From: Streptomyces sp. RKAG293
GTDB taxonomy: Bacteria > Actinomycetota > Actinomycetes > Streptomycetales > Streptomycetaceae
Length of the DNA: 64,000 bases
Reading direction: 5' to 3'
Assembly (NCBI RefSeq): GCF_023701745.1
Contig: NZ_JAJOZB010000001.1
Location: 7,859,001-7,923,000 of the forward strand
In this document: positions 51,362-59,985 of the stretch, piece after piece
Layout: each line of letters opens with the position of its first letter
Numbering within the stretch: the stretch's first letter is position 1
Notes under the pieces: model-generated
Database searches by the model: none
What the model was told of the DNA's origin: nothing
What the model saw: only the letters and a program-made list of their open reading frames with translations
Program-made: the position numbers and the translations under genes

Positions 51362-53431
51362 TCAGCGAGTGGCGATCGCCGGGTCGCTCATACCGGGCTT
51401 GCCGGTCTCGACATGGCCGGCCAGCCGGCGCAGGAAGGCGCCGTCCTGGTCGGAGCGGACCGTCAGGTCGTACCAGTCGTGGCTGTGCCGCGGGTGCGCG
51501 ATGTGGACGGCGCGCGCGCCGGGCCGCAGCCGGTACGTGGCCGGGCGCTCGTGCCCGTACCCGTCCTTGACGGTGAGCTTGACGGTCGTGGTGCCCGGAT
51601 TGCTGAGCACCAGCCGCACCTGGCCGCTGCTCCGGTCATGGGCCGCGGTGACCTCGGGGCCCCGGCTGCCGGCGTGGCCCGCGAACTGCCGCAGGAAGCC
51701 GTTGGGTCCGTGCACGGTGACGTCGTAGGCGCTGTGCCCCGCAGGAGCGATGGCCAGGCTGTCGGACAGCCGCCGTCCCGCCTCGACGGTGTACGTCCAC
51801 GGGCCGTCCGCGGCGGTGGCGGAGGTGACGTACAGGTTCGCGCCGGCCTTGCCGTGGTTGGCGAAGTCGATCTTCAGCCGGTGGCCCTTGACGTCGACCC
51901 CGGCGTCGGCGGCCAGGTCGTACGGCAGCGCGCGGGCCGGGCGCAGACCGGGTTCCTGCTTCGGCAGCACCGGGTTGGCCGGGGGCACCGGCACGTAGTC
52001 GGGGTGCCGGTCGCGGTCCGGCGGGACGTAGCCGGCGGTGTCGGGGAGCGACGGGACCCTGGTGTCGGTCCTGCCGAACTGGAACGCGGTGGTGAGGTCG
52101 CCGCAGACCGCCCGGCGCCAGGGCGAGATGTTGGGCTCGTGGACGCCGAAGCGCTGCTCGATGAACCGGATGATCGAGGTGTGGTCGAAGACCTGGGAGT
52201 TGACCCAGCCGCCCTTGCTCCACGGGGACACCACGAACATCGGGACCCGCTGTCCCAGGCCGTAGGCGCCGGGCACGCTGTGGTCGGTTCCGGTGGGCGT
52301 GAACAGCTCGCCCGTGATGTCCACCGTCGACTTCCCCTGCGCCGGGGAGGACGGCGGGTACGGCGGCACGGCGTGGTCGAAGAAGCCGTCGTTCTCGTCG
52401 TAGGTGATGAAGACCGCGGTCTTGCTCCACACCTCGGGGTTGGAGGTCAGCGCGTCGAGCACCTGGGAGATGTACCAGGCGCCGTAGTTGACCGGCCAGT
52501 TCGGGTGCTCGGTGAAGGCCTCGGGCGCCGCGATCCAGGAGACCGCGGGCAGCCGGTCGGCCGCCACGTCGGCCTTGAGAATGTCGAAGAAGCCCTCGCC
52601 CGCCTTGGCGTCGGTGCCGGTGCGGGCCTTGTCGTAGAGCGGGTCGCCCGGCTTCGCGTTGCGGTACTGGTCGAAGTAGAGCAGCGAGTTGTCGCCGTAG
52701 TTGCCCCGGTAGGCGTCCTCGATCCAGCCCCAGCCGCCGGCCGCGTCGAGGCCGTCGCCCACGTCCTGGTAGATCTTCCAGGAGACCCCGGCCTTCTCCA
52801 GGCGCTCGGGGTACGTCGTCCAGGAGTAGCCGGCCTCGGCGTTGGTGATGACGGGTCCGCCGCCGGTGCCGTCGTTGCCGACGAAGCCGGTCCACATGTA
52901 GTAGCGGTTGGGGTCCGTGGGGCCGAGCAGCGAGCAGTGGTACGCGTCGCAGATGGTGAACGTGTCGGCCAGCGCGTAGTGGAAGGGGATGTCCTCGCGC
53001 GTCAGGTAGGCCATCGTCGTCGCGGTCTTGGCCGGCACCCAGCGGTCGTACTTGCCCTGGTTGAAGGCGGCGTGGCCGCCGTTCCAGTCGTGGTTGAGGT
53101 CCTGGAGGAACTGCAGGCCGAGATTGTCCGCCTCCGGGTGGAAGGGCAGGACGTCCTTAGTGCCGTCGGACTGGTGGAAGACCGTCTTGCCGCTGGGCAG
53201 CACCACCGGCCGGGGGTCACCGAACCCGCGGGTGCCGCGCAGCGTACCGAAGTAGTGGTCGAAGGATCGGTTCTCCTGCATCAGGACGACGATGTGCTCG
53301 ACGTCGCGCAGCGAGCCGGTGCGGCGGTTCGCCGGGATCTCCGCGGCTCGGGCGATGCTGTTCGACAGCATGGAGGCGGCGGCGGTGCCACCGGCCAGCT
53401 GCATGAATCGTCGGCGGTCGATGGCGGTCAT
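51362..53431 (-). CDS. Tat-exported phospholipase C, phosphocholine-specific family
   Basis: The 689-aa protein has a Tat signal (RRRFMQLAGGTAAASML, residues 6-30), the phosphoesterase domain (VEHIVVLMQENRSFDHYFGTLRG; DAYHCSLLGPTDPNR; ITYDENDGFFDH) and two C-terminal domains of about 100 residues (from about residue 480). This is the usual layout of Pseudomonas-like PLC-type enzymes. It would release phosphate from extracellular phospholipids. A PHO-box lies 64 nt upstream of ATG 53431, fitting phosphate control. No partner gene is adjacent. Confidence 0.92.
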   Translation of the reverse strand: MTAIDRRRFMQLAGGTAAASMLSNSIARAAEIPANRRTGSLRDVEHIVVLMQENRSFDHYFGTLRGTRGFGDPRPVVLPSGKTVFHQSDGTKDVLPFHPEADNLGLQFLQDLNHDWNGGHAAFNQGKYDRWVPAKTATTMAYLTREDIPFHYALADTFTICDAYHCSLLGPTDPNRYYMWTGFVGNDGTGGGPVITNAEAGYSWTTYPERLEKAGVSWKIYQDVGDGLDAAGGWGWIEDAYRGNYGDNSLLYFDQYRNAKPGDPLYDKARTGTDAKAGEGFFDILKADVAADRLPAVSWIAAPEAFTEHPNWPVNYGAWYISQVLDALTSNPEVWSKTAVFITYDENDGFFDHAVPPYPPSSPAQGKSTVDITGELFTPTGTDHSVPGAYGLGQRVPMFVVSPWSKGGWVNSQVFDHTSIIRFIEQRFGVHEPNISPWRRAVCGDLTTAFQFGRTDTRVPSLPDTAGYVPPDRDRHPDYVPVPPANPVLPKQEPGLRPARALPYDLAADAGVDVKGHRLKIDFANHGKAGANLYVTSATAADGPWTYTVEAGRRLSDSLAIAPAGHSAYDVTVHGPNGFLRQFAGHAGSRGPEVTAAHDRSSGQVRLVLSNPGTTTVKLTVKDGYGHERPATYRLRPGARAVHIAHPRHSHDWYDLTVRSDQDGAFLRRLAGHVETGKPGMSDPAIATR

Positions 53432-53494
53432 GAGAGGCCGGCCTCCAGGGTCGTCCGTGGCAGTGCGGATGCGCTGACAGTCTCCTCAGGTGGT

Positions 53495-53534
53495 GGAGAA
53501 CCCGCCGTGACCGTTGGATGGAACCACGGTGAAC
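53495..53534 (-). promoter_or_regulatory. PHO box of four 11-bp direct repeat units
   Basis: On the minus strand the units read GTTCACC (plus 53528-53534), TTCCATC (53517-53523), GGTCACG (53506-53512) and GTTCTCC (53495-53501), each with a 4-nt spacer, so the pitch is 11 bp. The first is the perfect PhoP consensus GTTCACC; the second is weak. It lies 64-103 nt before the phospholipase C start. PhoP control of the gene is inferred. Confidence 0.65.
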
Positions 53535-53733
53535 ACTCCGCCAACCGCGATCACTCGCGGGCGAGCGACATGCTCGCACTCACCGGCACCGAAACCAAGA
53601 GGGACGCCCCGGTCCCGCACCACCCGGGCCGGAGACCGCCGAACCCGCCGGATTCTCATCACGTACATCACAAACGGTCAGGTCCGGGGCCATATCGCTC
53701 CCATCGGGCGGGCCGGGGTGGCACGATGGCCGC

Positions 53734-54468
53734 ATGACCACCGGGCCGGCGTCCCGCACCGCACGAGGCGCGATGTTCGCGGCCGTCTGCGTGCTGATGG
53801 CAGCGCTCGGGCACTCCTGGGCCTCCGGCGTCCCCGTTCCGTGGTGGTCGCTCTGCGCGGCCTTCTCCGGTACGGCCTCGGCCGCCTGGTGGCTGGCCGG
53901 GCGGGAACGCGGCGTTCTGGTCGTCACCGGATCCACCGTCCTGGCCCAACTCGGCCTGCACACCCTGTTCGGGCTCACCCAGCCACTCGGCCGGGGAACG
54001 GCCGGCCTCATGTCCCACGACATGCCGGGCATGCACAGCGGCTCCGCCGCGATGTCCGCGGTCATGCGCATCGGCGACATGGACATGAGCATGAACATGG
54101 GCATGGGTATGTCCGGTTCCGCCGGTCACCCGATCGCCGACTCCGACCTCATGGGCATGTCGTCCGGCGGCCACGACTCCACCACGATGTTCCTCGCCCA
54201 CCTGCTCGCCGCCGTGGTCTGCGGACTGTGGCTGTGGCGCGGTGAGGCGGGCGCCTTCCGTCTCGGACGGGCCCTGTCGGCCCTGGTGGCCGCCCCGTTG
54301 CGACGCGTCTGGCGCGTGCTGTGCCGCTTCTTCCGCACCGTTCAGGACGACGGCCGGCCGTGCCCGCGCCGTACCGCCGACGACGCTCCCGCGCACGCGC
54401 TGCGCGGCGTTCTGCTGCACCACGTCCTGTCCCGCAGGGGCCCACCAGCAGCCGTCCGGCACTGCTGA
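53734..54468 (+). CDS. Met/His-rich membrane protein, copper-related candidate
   Basis: The 244-aa protein has about four transmembrane helices at the N-terminus and another near residues 150-170, separated by a Met/His/Asp-rich region (residues about 95-145: MSHDMPGMHSG, MDMSMNMGMGMSG, GHDSTTM). Such patches bind Cu(I). The C-terminal 70 residues are basic. It starts a rightward unit just before the ECF sigma gene (272 bases of gap). It belongs by content with the copper genes to the right; not a known transporter by sequence. Confidence 0.65.
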   Translation: MTTGPASRTARGAMFAAVCVLMAALGHSWASGVPVPWWSLCAAFSGTASAAWWLAGRERGVLVVTGSTVLAQLGLHTLFGLTQPLGRGTAGLMSHDMPGMHSGSAAMSAVMRIGDMDMSMNMGMGMSGSAGHPIADSDLMGMSSGGHDSTTMFLAHLLAAVVCGLWLWRGEAGAFRLGRALSALVAAPLRRVWRVLCRFFRTVQDDGRPCPRRTADDAPAHALRGVLLHHVLSRRGPPAAVRHC

Positions 54469-54740
54469 CACCGCTCGTCCCCGGCGCGCCCGGCCGACCA
54501 ATGCCGCGCGCCCGGGTGACGGGCGGAGCACCCGCCTGCCCGTACGCCGCCGCGCCCACGGCCGGCGCCGTCGCGCAGGCCGGTCCCTGACCACACGGAT
54601 CTCTCCCACCGCCCGCCGACCGCGGCCGGGGGACACGGACCGGGCCCGTCCGGACGGACACCGCCGGTCCTGAGATGCCGTTCGCCGACGGCCGCTTCAC
54701 GCCGTGGTGCGGCCGTGCAGCACGAGAAGGACCTTTTGCG

Positions 54741-55469
54741 ATGACTCATGCCCTGATGACTCATGCCCTGGTGAGGGGCGCCCCGAGGCCGTCGGCTCGC
54801 AAGGACGACGAACAGGTCACCGAGTGGGCGCTCGCCGCGCGCGGCGGTGATCCAGCGGCGGTCGAGCGTTTCGTACAGGCGACGTACAGCGACGTCTGGC
54901 GGTTCACCGCCCATCTGAGCGGCGATGTGCACGGCGCCGACGACCTGACCCAGGACACGTTCCTGAGGGCGCTGGGCGGCCTGCCGCGGTTCGCCGGCCG
55001 TTCGGGCGCGCGGACCTGGCTGCTGTCGATCGCCCGCCGGGCCGTCATCGACCGCTACCGGCACGCCGCCGCCCGGCCCCGGATCTCCGACGCCGTCGAC
55101 TGGCGCAGCGCCGCCGAGGGAACCCAGCCCGTCGGGGTGCCGGGCTTCGAGGAGGGCGTGGCGATGCTCGAACTGCTCGACACCCTGCAGGCGCCACGCC
55201 GGGAGGCGTTCGTCCTCACCCAGTTGCTCGGCCTGTCCTACGCCGAGGCCGCCTCCACGGCCGGCTGCCCGATCGGCACCGTACGGTCCCGCGTCGCCCG
55301 CGCCCGCGACGACCTGGTCGTCCTGCTGAAGGCGGCGGAAACGGCGCCGCGCCCGGGAGCCGCACACCGGCAGCACGCCACGGAGCACCCCGACCGTGGG
55401 CACGAGACCGCCGAGTACCCCGTCCGTCCACCCCACATCACTCAGCAGCACGTCTGGAGCCACGCATGA
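54741..55469 (+). CDS. ECF-type sigma-70 factor
   Basis: The 242-aa protein has region 2 (FVQATYSDVWRFTAHLSGDVHGADDLTQDTFLRALGGL) and region 4 (LGLSYAEAASTAGCPIGTVRSRVARARDDLV) typical of ECF sigma factors, plus a C-terminal His-rich tail of about 35 residues. The 5' end contains a perfect 15-bp tandem repeat (54741-54755 and 54756-54770), giving MTHAL twice; GAGAAGGA is placed for the first ATG. There is no anti-sigma gene adjacent. The stop overlaps the following hydroxylase start (ATGA). Confidence 0.88.
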   Translation: MTHALMTHALVRGAPRPSARKDDEQVTEWALAARGGDPAAVERFVQATYSDVWRFTAHLSGDVHGADDLTQDTFLRALGGLPRFAGRSGARTWLLSIARRAVIDRYRHAAARPRISDAVDWRSAAEGTQPVGVPGFEEGVAMLELLDTLQAPRREAFVLTQLLGLSYAEAASTAGCPIGTVRSRVARARDDLVVLLKAAETAPRPGAAHRQHATEHPDRGHETAEYPVRPPHITQQHVWSHA

Positions 55470-56218
55470 CCCCCGAGATGGAGAAGGCCTTCGCCGCACT
55501 GCGGGAGCAGTACGGGGCGGAAGCCATCGAGCGCGTCGAGCAGATGCTGGAGCCGGGGCGGCAGGACCGGCACCCGCTGCAGAAGGGCGCCAAGTGGATC
55601 ATGCCCGGGATCTCGCAGCGCCCGTGGCACGACCCGTACGAACACCAGGAGCTGGCCCCCGTGGTGCACGCTCTCGAAGCCGCGCACTCCGCCATACGAA
55701 GCGAGCTGGCGGAGGCCTGGTCCGAGCGCCGGGCCGCGTTCTCGGACTACGAGCACTACCTGACGCGCCAGGAGGACTGGCAGGCGCTGTATCTGTACCG
55801 CAGGGGAGACCTGGTGCGGGAGTCGGCGGACGTCGTGCCGACGGCGTTCGGGGTGCTCGAGGAGTACGCGGTCGACACCGGGAAGATCTGCCCGCTCCTG
55901 GAGAGCCACTTCTCCACGCTGTTGCCCGGCGCGTCGATCGCCCCGCACCACGACCTGTGGAACTTCAGCATCAATCTGCACCTCGCCGTGGACATCCCGG
56001 AGGGCTGCGGCATCACGGTCGCCGGTGAGACCAGGAGCTGGGAGGAGGGCAAGTGCCTGCTGTTCGACTACTCCTTCGAGCACGAGGCGTGGAACCGCGG
56101 CACCCGGCCGCGCACCGCCCTGCTGATCGACCTCTGGCACCCCGACACCACGGTCCCGGAGCGGGCGGCGCTCGTCGCCCTCATCACCGAGATCCGGAAG
56201 CTGATGGGGGAGGGATGA
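55466..56218 (+). CDS. Aspartyl/asparaginyl beta-hydroxylase family protein
   Basis: The 250-aa protein carries the JmjC/AspH-type double-stranded beta-helix: IAPHHDLWNFSINLHLAVDIP (first metal ligand region), GITVAGETRSWEEGKCLLFDYSFEHEAWNRG (second His and Arg), RTALLIDLWHP. It should hydroxylate Asp/Asn residues or a small amino-acid-derived substrate with Fe(II)/2-oxoglutarate. The overlap with the sigma factor gene implies coupled expression. Substrate unknown. Confidence 0.88.
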   Translation: MTPEMEKAFAALREQYGAEAIERVEQMLEPGRQDRHPLQKGAKWIMPGISQRPWHDPYEHQELAPVVHALEAAHSAIRSELAEAWSERRAAFSDYEHYLTRQEDWQALYLYRRGDLVRESADVVPTAFGVLEEYAVDTGKICPLLESHFSTLLPGASIAPHHDLWNFSINLHLAVDIPEGCGITVAGETRSWEEGKCLLFDYSFEHEAWNRGTRPRTALLIDLWHPDTTVPERAALVALITEIRKLMGEG

Positions 56219-56250
56219 CCGGGGGCTGACAGGCCGTCGTCCGTCCGGGG

Positions 56251-56781
56251 TCAGGCTCCCGGACGGACGACCACGGCCTCGACGCGTATGACCCCGCTGT
56301 CCCGGAAGCGCAGGACGAACGGCACCCGCTCGCCCAGCGGCAGTCGCGGCGGGCGCTGGATCATGACGTCGAGCCCGGCCGGATCCATGGTCACGATGCG
56401 GTGCGCGGGCACCGCGACCGGGCCCGCGGGCGTCATCCGGCCGGCTCCGTCGCGGACGACCGTGCGGGTGAGCATCGCCGGCCCCAGGACCGGGGAGTCC
56501 ACCGACAGCAGGATGTCGTCGGTGCCGCCGGAGTTGCGGAGGGTGAAGAAGGCCGCGGTCGCCTCGGTGTTGGTGGGCCGGAAGAGCCGGGCGTCGGTGA
56601 CGGTGATGCGGGCCGGGGGTTCACCGGCCGCGCCCGTCGTCGTATAGGCGGTGAGCAGCGCCAGCACGGCCACGCAGGTGGCCACCGGGACCAGGGCGGC
56701 GCGCACCGCACCTGGCACCTCCAGGACGATGCCGTCCGTGCCGGAAGCGGGCCGGTCGTCGTCGCGGATCGGCGTACTCAT
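56251..56781 (-). CDS. PCu(A)C-like copper chaperone with altered ligands
   Basis: The 176-aa protein has an N-terminal transmembrane helix (residues about 28-48) and a PCu(A)C-like domain (ITVTDARLF, AAFFTLRNSGGTDDILLSV, MLTRTVVRDG, HRIVTMDPAGLDVMIQRPP, FVLRFRDSG). The usual Met-x10-Met-x21-His-x-Met pattern is not followed exactly; where relatives have His-x-Met in the last loop it reads LDVM. Copper binding may be weaker or use other residues. ATG overlaps the stop of the copper ATPase (ATGA). Confidence 0.78.
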   Translation of the reverse strand: MSTPIRDDDRPASGTDGIVLEVPGAVRAALVPVATCVAVLALLTAYTTTGAAGEPPARITVTDARLFRPTNTEATAAFFTLRNSGGTDDILLSVDSPVLGPAMLTRTVVRDGAGRMTPAGPVAVPAHRIVTMDPAGLDVMIQRPPRLPLGERVPFVLRFRDSGVIRVEAVVVRPGA

Positions 56782-59141
56782 CGCGCACCCGCCAGGGACC
56801 GTTCGCCGCCCTGCCGCCGGCCCGGCGTACGCCCGGACCGCCCGCCGCCTCCCGGCCCGGAACCCGGGCCGGGTCCGCCGCCGGCCGAAGGAGCGAGCAG
56901 CCGCAGGCTGTTGCCGACGACGAGCACCGAGCTGGCCGACATCGCCAGCGCCGCGAACATCGGGTCGAGCCAGCCGGTGGCCGCGAGCGGCACGGTGAGG
57001 AGGTTGTACCCGAACGCCCAGCCGAGGTTGGCGCGGATCGTGCGCAGGGTGCGGCGGGTGAGCCGGACCGCTTCCACGACCGCCTCCATGTCCTCGCGGA
57101 CGAGCGTGATGTCGGCCGCGCCGATCGCCACGTCGGTGCCCGCGCCCATCGCCATCCCGAGGTCGGCGACGGCCAGCGCCGCGGCGTCGTTGACGCCGTC
57201 ACCGACCATCGCCACCCGCCGCCCGGCAGCCTGCAGTTCGGTGATGATCTCCGCCTTGCCCTGCGGGAGGACACCCGCGTGCACTTGAGTGATGCCGGCC
57301 TGCTCGGCGACCGCCTTGGCCGCTGCGGGGCCGTCACCGGTCAGCAGGACGGATTCGATGCCCAGCTCCCGCAGATGGCGCACGGCGCGATAGCTGGAAG
57401 GGCGGACGGTGTCGCCGACGGCCAGCACGGCGACCGCCCGGCCGTCCAGCTCCACGACGACGGCGGTGTGCGCGGCGTGCTCCGCCCGGTCGAGCGCCTG
57501 CCGCAGGACACCGGGGAGAGCGGATCGGTCGCGGGGGCCGATCACCCGGACCTCCCGTCCCTCGACCCGGCCGGACACACCGACGCCGGGCAGCGCCCGG
57601 AAGTCCTCGGCCCCGGGGAGAGCGGTGCCCTCTCCGGCGCGGCGGCGCGCGGCGGCGGCCACCGCCCGCCCGATGGGGTGCTCAGAGCCGTGCTCCGCCG
57701 CGCCGGCCAGCCGCAGCACCTCGGCCGCGGCCGGCCCTTCGGGAACGGTCGTGGTCTCGACGAGGGTCATCCGGCCGGTGGTGAGCGTGCCGGTCTTGTC
57801 GAACACGACGGTGTCCACCCGGCGCAGCCGCTCCAGTGCCTCGGGCTCGCGGATCAGGATGCCCAGTTGGGCACCGCGACCGGTGGCGGCGAGAAAGGCG
57901 GTGGGGGTGGCGAGGCCGAGCGCGCACGGGCAGGCCACGACCAGTACGGCGACGGCCGCGGTCACGGCGGCCTCCGCGCCGGCCCCCGCTCCCAGCCAGA
58001 AGCTGAGCACGGTGGCGGCGACCGTCACGATGGCGGGGACGAACACGCCCGCGACGGAGTCCGCGAGCCGCTGGATACGGGCCTTGCCCGCCTGGGCGTC
58101 GGTCACCAGACGGGTGATCCGGTCGAGTTGGGTGTCAGCGCCGACGGCGGTCGCCCGCACCACCAGCAGTCCGCCGGAGTTGACCGCCGCGCCCACCACC
58201 GTGGTGCCCGGCCCGACCTCCACCGGTGTGCTCTCACCGGTGACCAGGGAGAGATCGAGCGCGGAACTGCCCTCCACCACGACACCGTCGGTGGCGACCT
58301 TCTCCCCGGGCCGGACGAGGAACTCCTGGCCCACCCGCAGCTCGGCGATCGGTATCCGTGGACCGCCGGGTCCGTTGCGGTCCCGCAACTCGACGTCCTT
58401 GGCGCCGAGTTCCGCCAGCGCGCGGAGCGCCGAGCCGGTGCCGCGCCGCGCGTGTGCCTCCAGATAGCGCCCGGTCAGTACGAACAGCGGAACGCCGACC
58501 GCCGCCTCCAGGTACACATGGGCGACTCCGTCGCCCGCCGTCGGCAGCCAGTTGAACGGCATCCGCATGTTCTGTTCGCCGGCCCCGCCGAGGAACAGCG
58601 CGTACACGGACCAGAGGAAGGACGCGGCCACCCCCACGGACACCAGTGTGTCCATGGTGGCCGCCGAGTGCCGCAGCCCCCGCAGGGCCAGCCGGTGGAA
58701 GGGCCAGGCCCCCCATACGGCGACGGGTGCGGCGAGGGTGAAACACAGCCACTGCCAGTGGTTGAACTGCCAGGCCGGGACCATGGACAGCAGCATGACG
58801 GGGAGCGCGAGCGCCGCGGTGCCGAGCAACCGGTCCCGGTCGGCGTCACGGGCCGTGGCGCCATCGGTCCCGGCGCCGTCGGCCGCCCCGGTGGTTCCGG
58901 TGCCGGCCGGTGCGGGGGGCCGTGGGAGTTCGGCGGTGTACCCGGCCTGCTCGACGGCTGAAATCAGCTGCTCGGCGGGCATCTCCGGCGGGTGGGTGAC
59001 CCGGGCTCGGCCGGTGGCCAGATTCACGCTGGCGGTCACGTCAGGGAGCCTGGCGAGCTTCTTCTCCACCCGGCCGACGCAGGCCGCGCACGTCATACCG
59101 CCGACGACGAGGTCCGTGGTGACCGGACCGGTGGCCGTCAT
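56778..59141 (-). CDS. copA: Copper-translocating P1B-type ATPase
   Basis: The 787-aa protein has an N-terminal HMA domain (GGMTCAACVGRVEKKL), the CPC transmembrane motif (VVACPCALGLATPTA), the phosphorylation site DKTGTLTTG, and GDGVNDAAALA. This is a Cu(I) exporter. It overlaps genes on both sides. The three-gene leftward operon (small Met-rich membrane protein, ATPase, PCu(A)C-like) handles copper. Confidence 0.95.
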   Translation of the reverse strand: MTATGPVTTDLVVGGMTCAACVGRVEKKLARLPDVTASVNLATGRARVTHPPEMPAEQLISAVEQAGYTAELPRPPAPAGTGTTGAADGAGTDGATARDADRDRLLGTAALALPVMLLSMVPAWQFNHWQWLCFTLAAPVAVWGAWPFHRLALRGLRHSAATMDTLVSVGVAASFLWSVYALFLGGAGEQNMRMPFNWLPTAGDGVAHVYLEAAVGVPLFVLTGRYLEAHARRGTGSALRALAELGAKDVELRDRNGPGGPRIPIAELRVGQEFLVRPGEKVATDGVVVEGSSALDLSLVTGESTPVEVGPGTTVVGAAVNSGGLLVVRATAVGADTQLDRITRLVTDAQAGKARIQRLADSVAGVFVPAIVTVAATVLSFWLGAGAGAEAAVTAAVAVLVVACPCALGLATPTAFLAATGRGAQLGILIREPEALERLRRVDTVVFDKTGTLTTGRMTLVETTTVPEGPAAAEVLRLAGAAEHGSEHPIGRAVAAAARRRAGEGTALPGAEDFRALPGVGVSGRVEGREVRVIGPRDRSALPGVLRQALDRAEHAAHTAVVVELDGRAVAVLAVGDTVRPSSYRAVRHLRELGIESVLLTGDGPAAAKAVAEQAGITQVHAGVLPQGKAEIITELQAAGRRVAMVGDGVNDAAALAVADLGMAMGAGTDVAIGAADITLVREDMEAVVEAVRLTRRTLRTIRANLGWAFGYNLLTVPLAATGWLDPMFAALAMSASSVLVVGNSLRLLAPSAGGGPGPGSGPGGGGRSGRTPGRRQGGERSLAGAR

Positions 59142-59491
59142 CGTCCGGCCGCCGGGAGCTCGGGCCCCTGCGACCCCATGCCGCCCATGCCCGGCATCCC
59201 GCCGCCGTCGCTGTCCGGTTCCGCCGGCGCGCCCGGCTCGGAACCGGGCCCGGATCCCGGCCCGGAATCCGACGAGGGATCGCCCGGAACACCCGGTGCG
59301 TCATTGCCCGTCCGGTGGATTCCGGGGGAGACGGGACCGGCCGCCCGGCCGACCGCGAACGAGCCCGCCATCAACACGGCCAACAACACCAGGAATCCGA
59401 GCAGGGCCGGTGGTGGCGCGGCCCTGGATATACGCCAGGAGCTGGCGGAACGCGAGGGAGCGCGGGTTTCTGCCACGGGAGTCAATGCCAC
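59138..59491 (-). CDS. Small membrane protein with Met/Gly-rich tail
   Basis: The 117-aa protein has one transmembrane helix (residues about 28-50: PALLGFLVLLAVLMAGSFAVG) and an extracytoplasmic tail rich in Gly, Pro and Ser, ending GGGMPGMGGMGSQGPEL with four Met that may bind copper. It overlaps copA by 4 nt and is the first gene of the operon. The GTG at 59491 has AGGGA directly upstream and no spacing, so a leaderless or downstream start is possible. Confidence 0.65.
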   Translation of the reverse strand: MALTPVAETRAPSRSASSWRISRAAPPPALLGFLVLLAVLMAGSFAVGRAAGPVSPGIHRTGNDAPGVPGDPSSDSGPGSGPGSEPGAPAEPDSDGGGMPGMGGMGSQGPELPAAGR

Positions 59492-59985
59492 TCCCTAATG
59501 TTTGCATGCTGTACGGGGCTGGTAGCCCGATCGGCAACTCAGTAAGGTGTGATGAAAAATATCGAAGGGCCCGGGAACTGAACGGCTCCGTCATCCGACT
59601 ACTGTTAAACACCTGTTGAAGGCCGGTGTGGTGAGAACGAGACGGCGTCACGGGAGTTACGGTCGGAATTCGCCATCTCCTGTGCCGTACAAGGTCTCGG
59701 GAATGGCCAAAAATAGCAGGTTTGGTCAGCGGACCGGGTTGACATCGCCTCCCGGAGTGCCCATTATTTTGGCCAGATATCGGCGGCACATCCCCTTGCT
59801 CCGAAACGGCGGATCCTCCGGATCATAAGGAAGCCGCATTCGCAACAGGACGTCAGGACAGTCCAAAACGAATGCACGGCGTTTGCCGCGTTCCTGGACC
59901 TCGGTCAGGATCCAGGACGGGCCGCCGCTTCCGGCGTATGACGGGCATACGACCAGGGGCGGATTCCAAGGGGGAACGTCCGAGC
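59492..59985. promoter_or_regulatory. Intergenic region with strong -35/-10 element
   Basis: About 490 bases without a supported gene separate the copper operon from the isonitrile genes. On the plus strand TTGACA (59739-59744), a 17-nt spacer and CATTAT (59762-59767) form a good sigma-70 promoter for the MFS gene, leaving a leader of about 210 nt. The region is AT-richer than its flanks. I found no clear CsoR or Zur site by eye. Confidence 0.5.
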
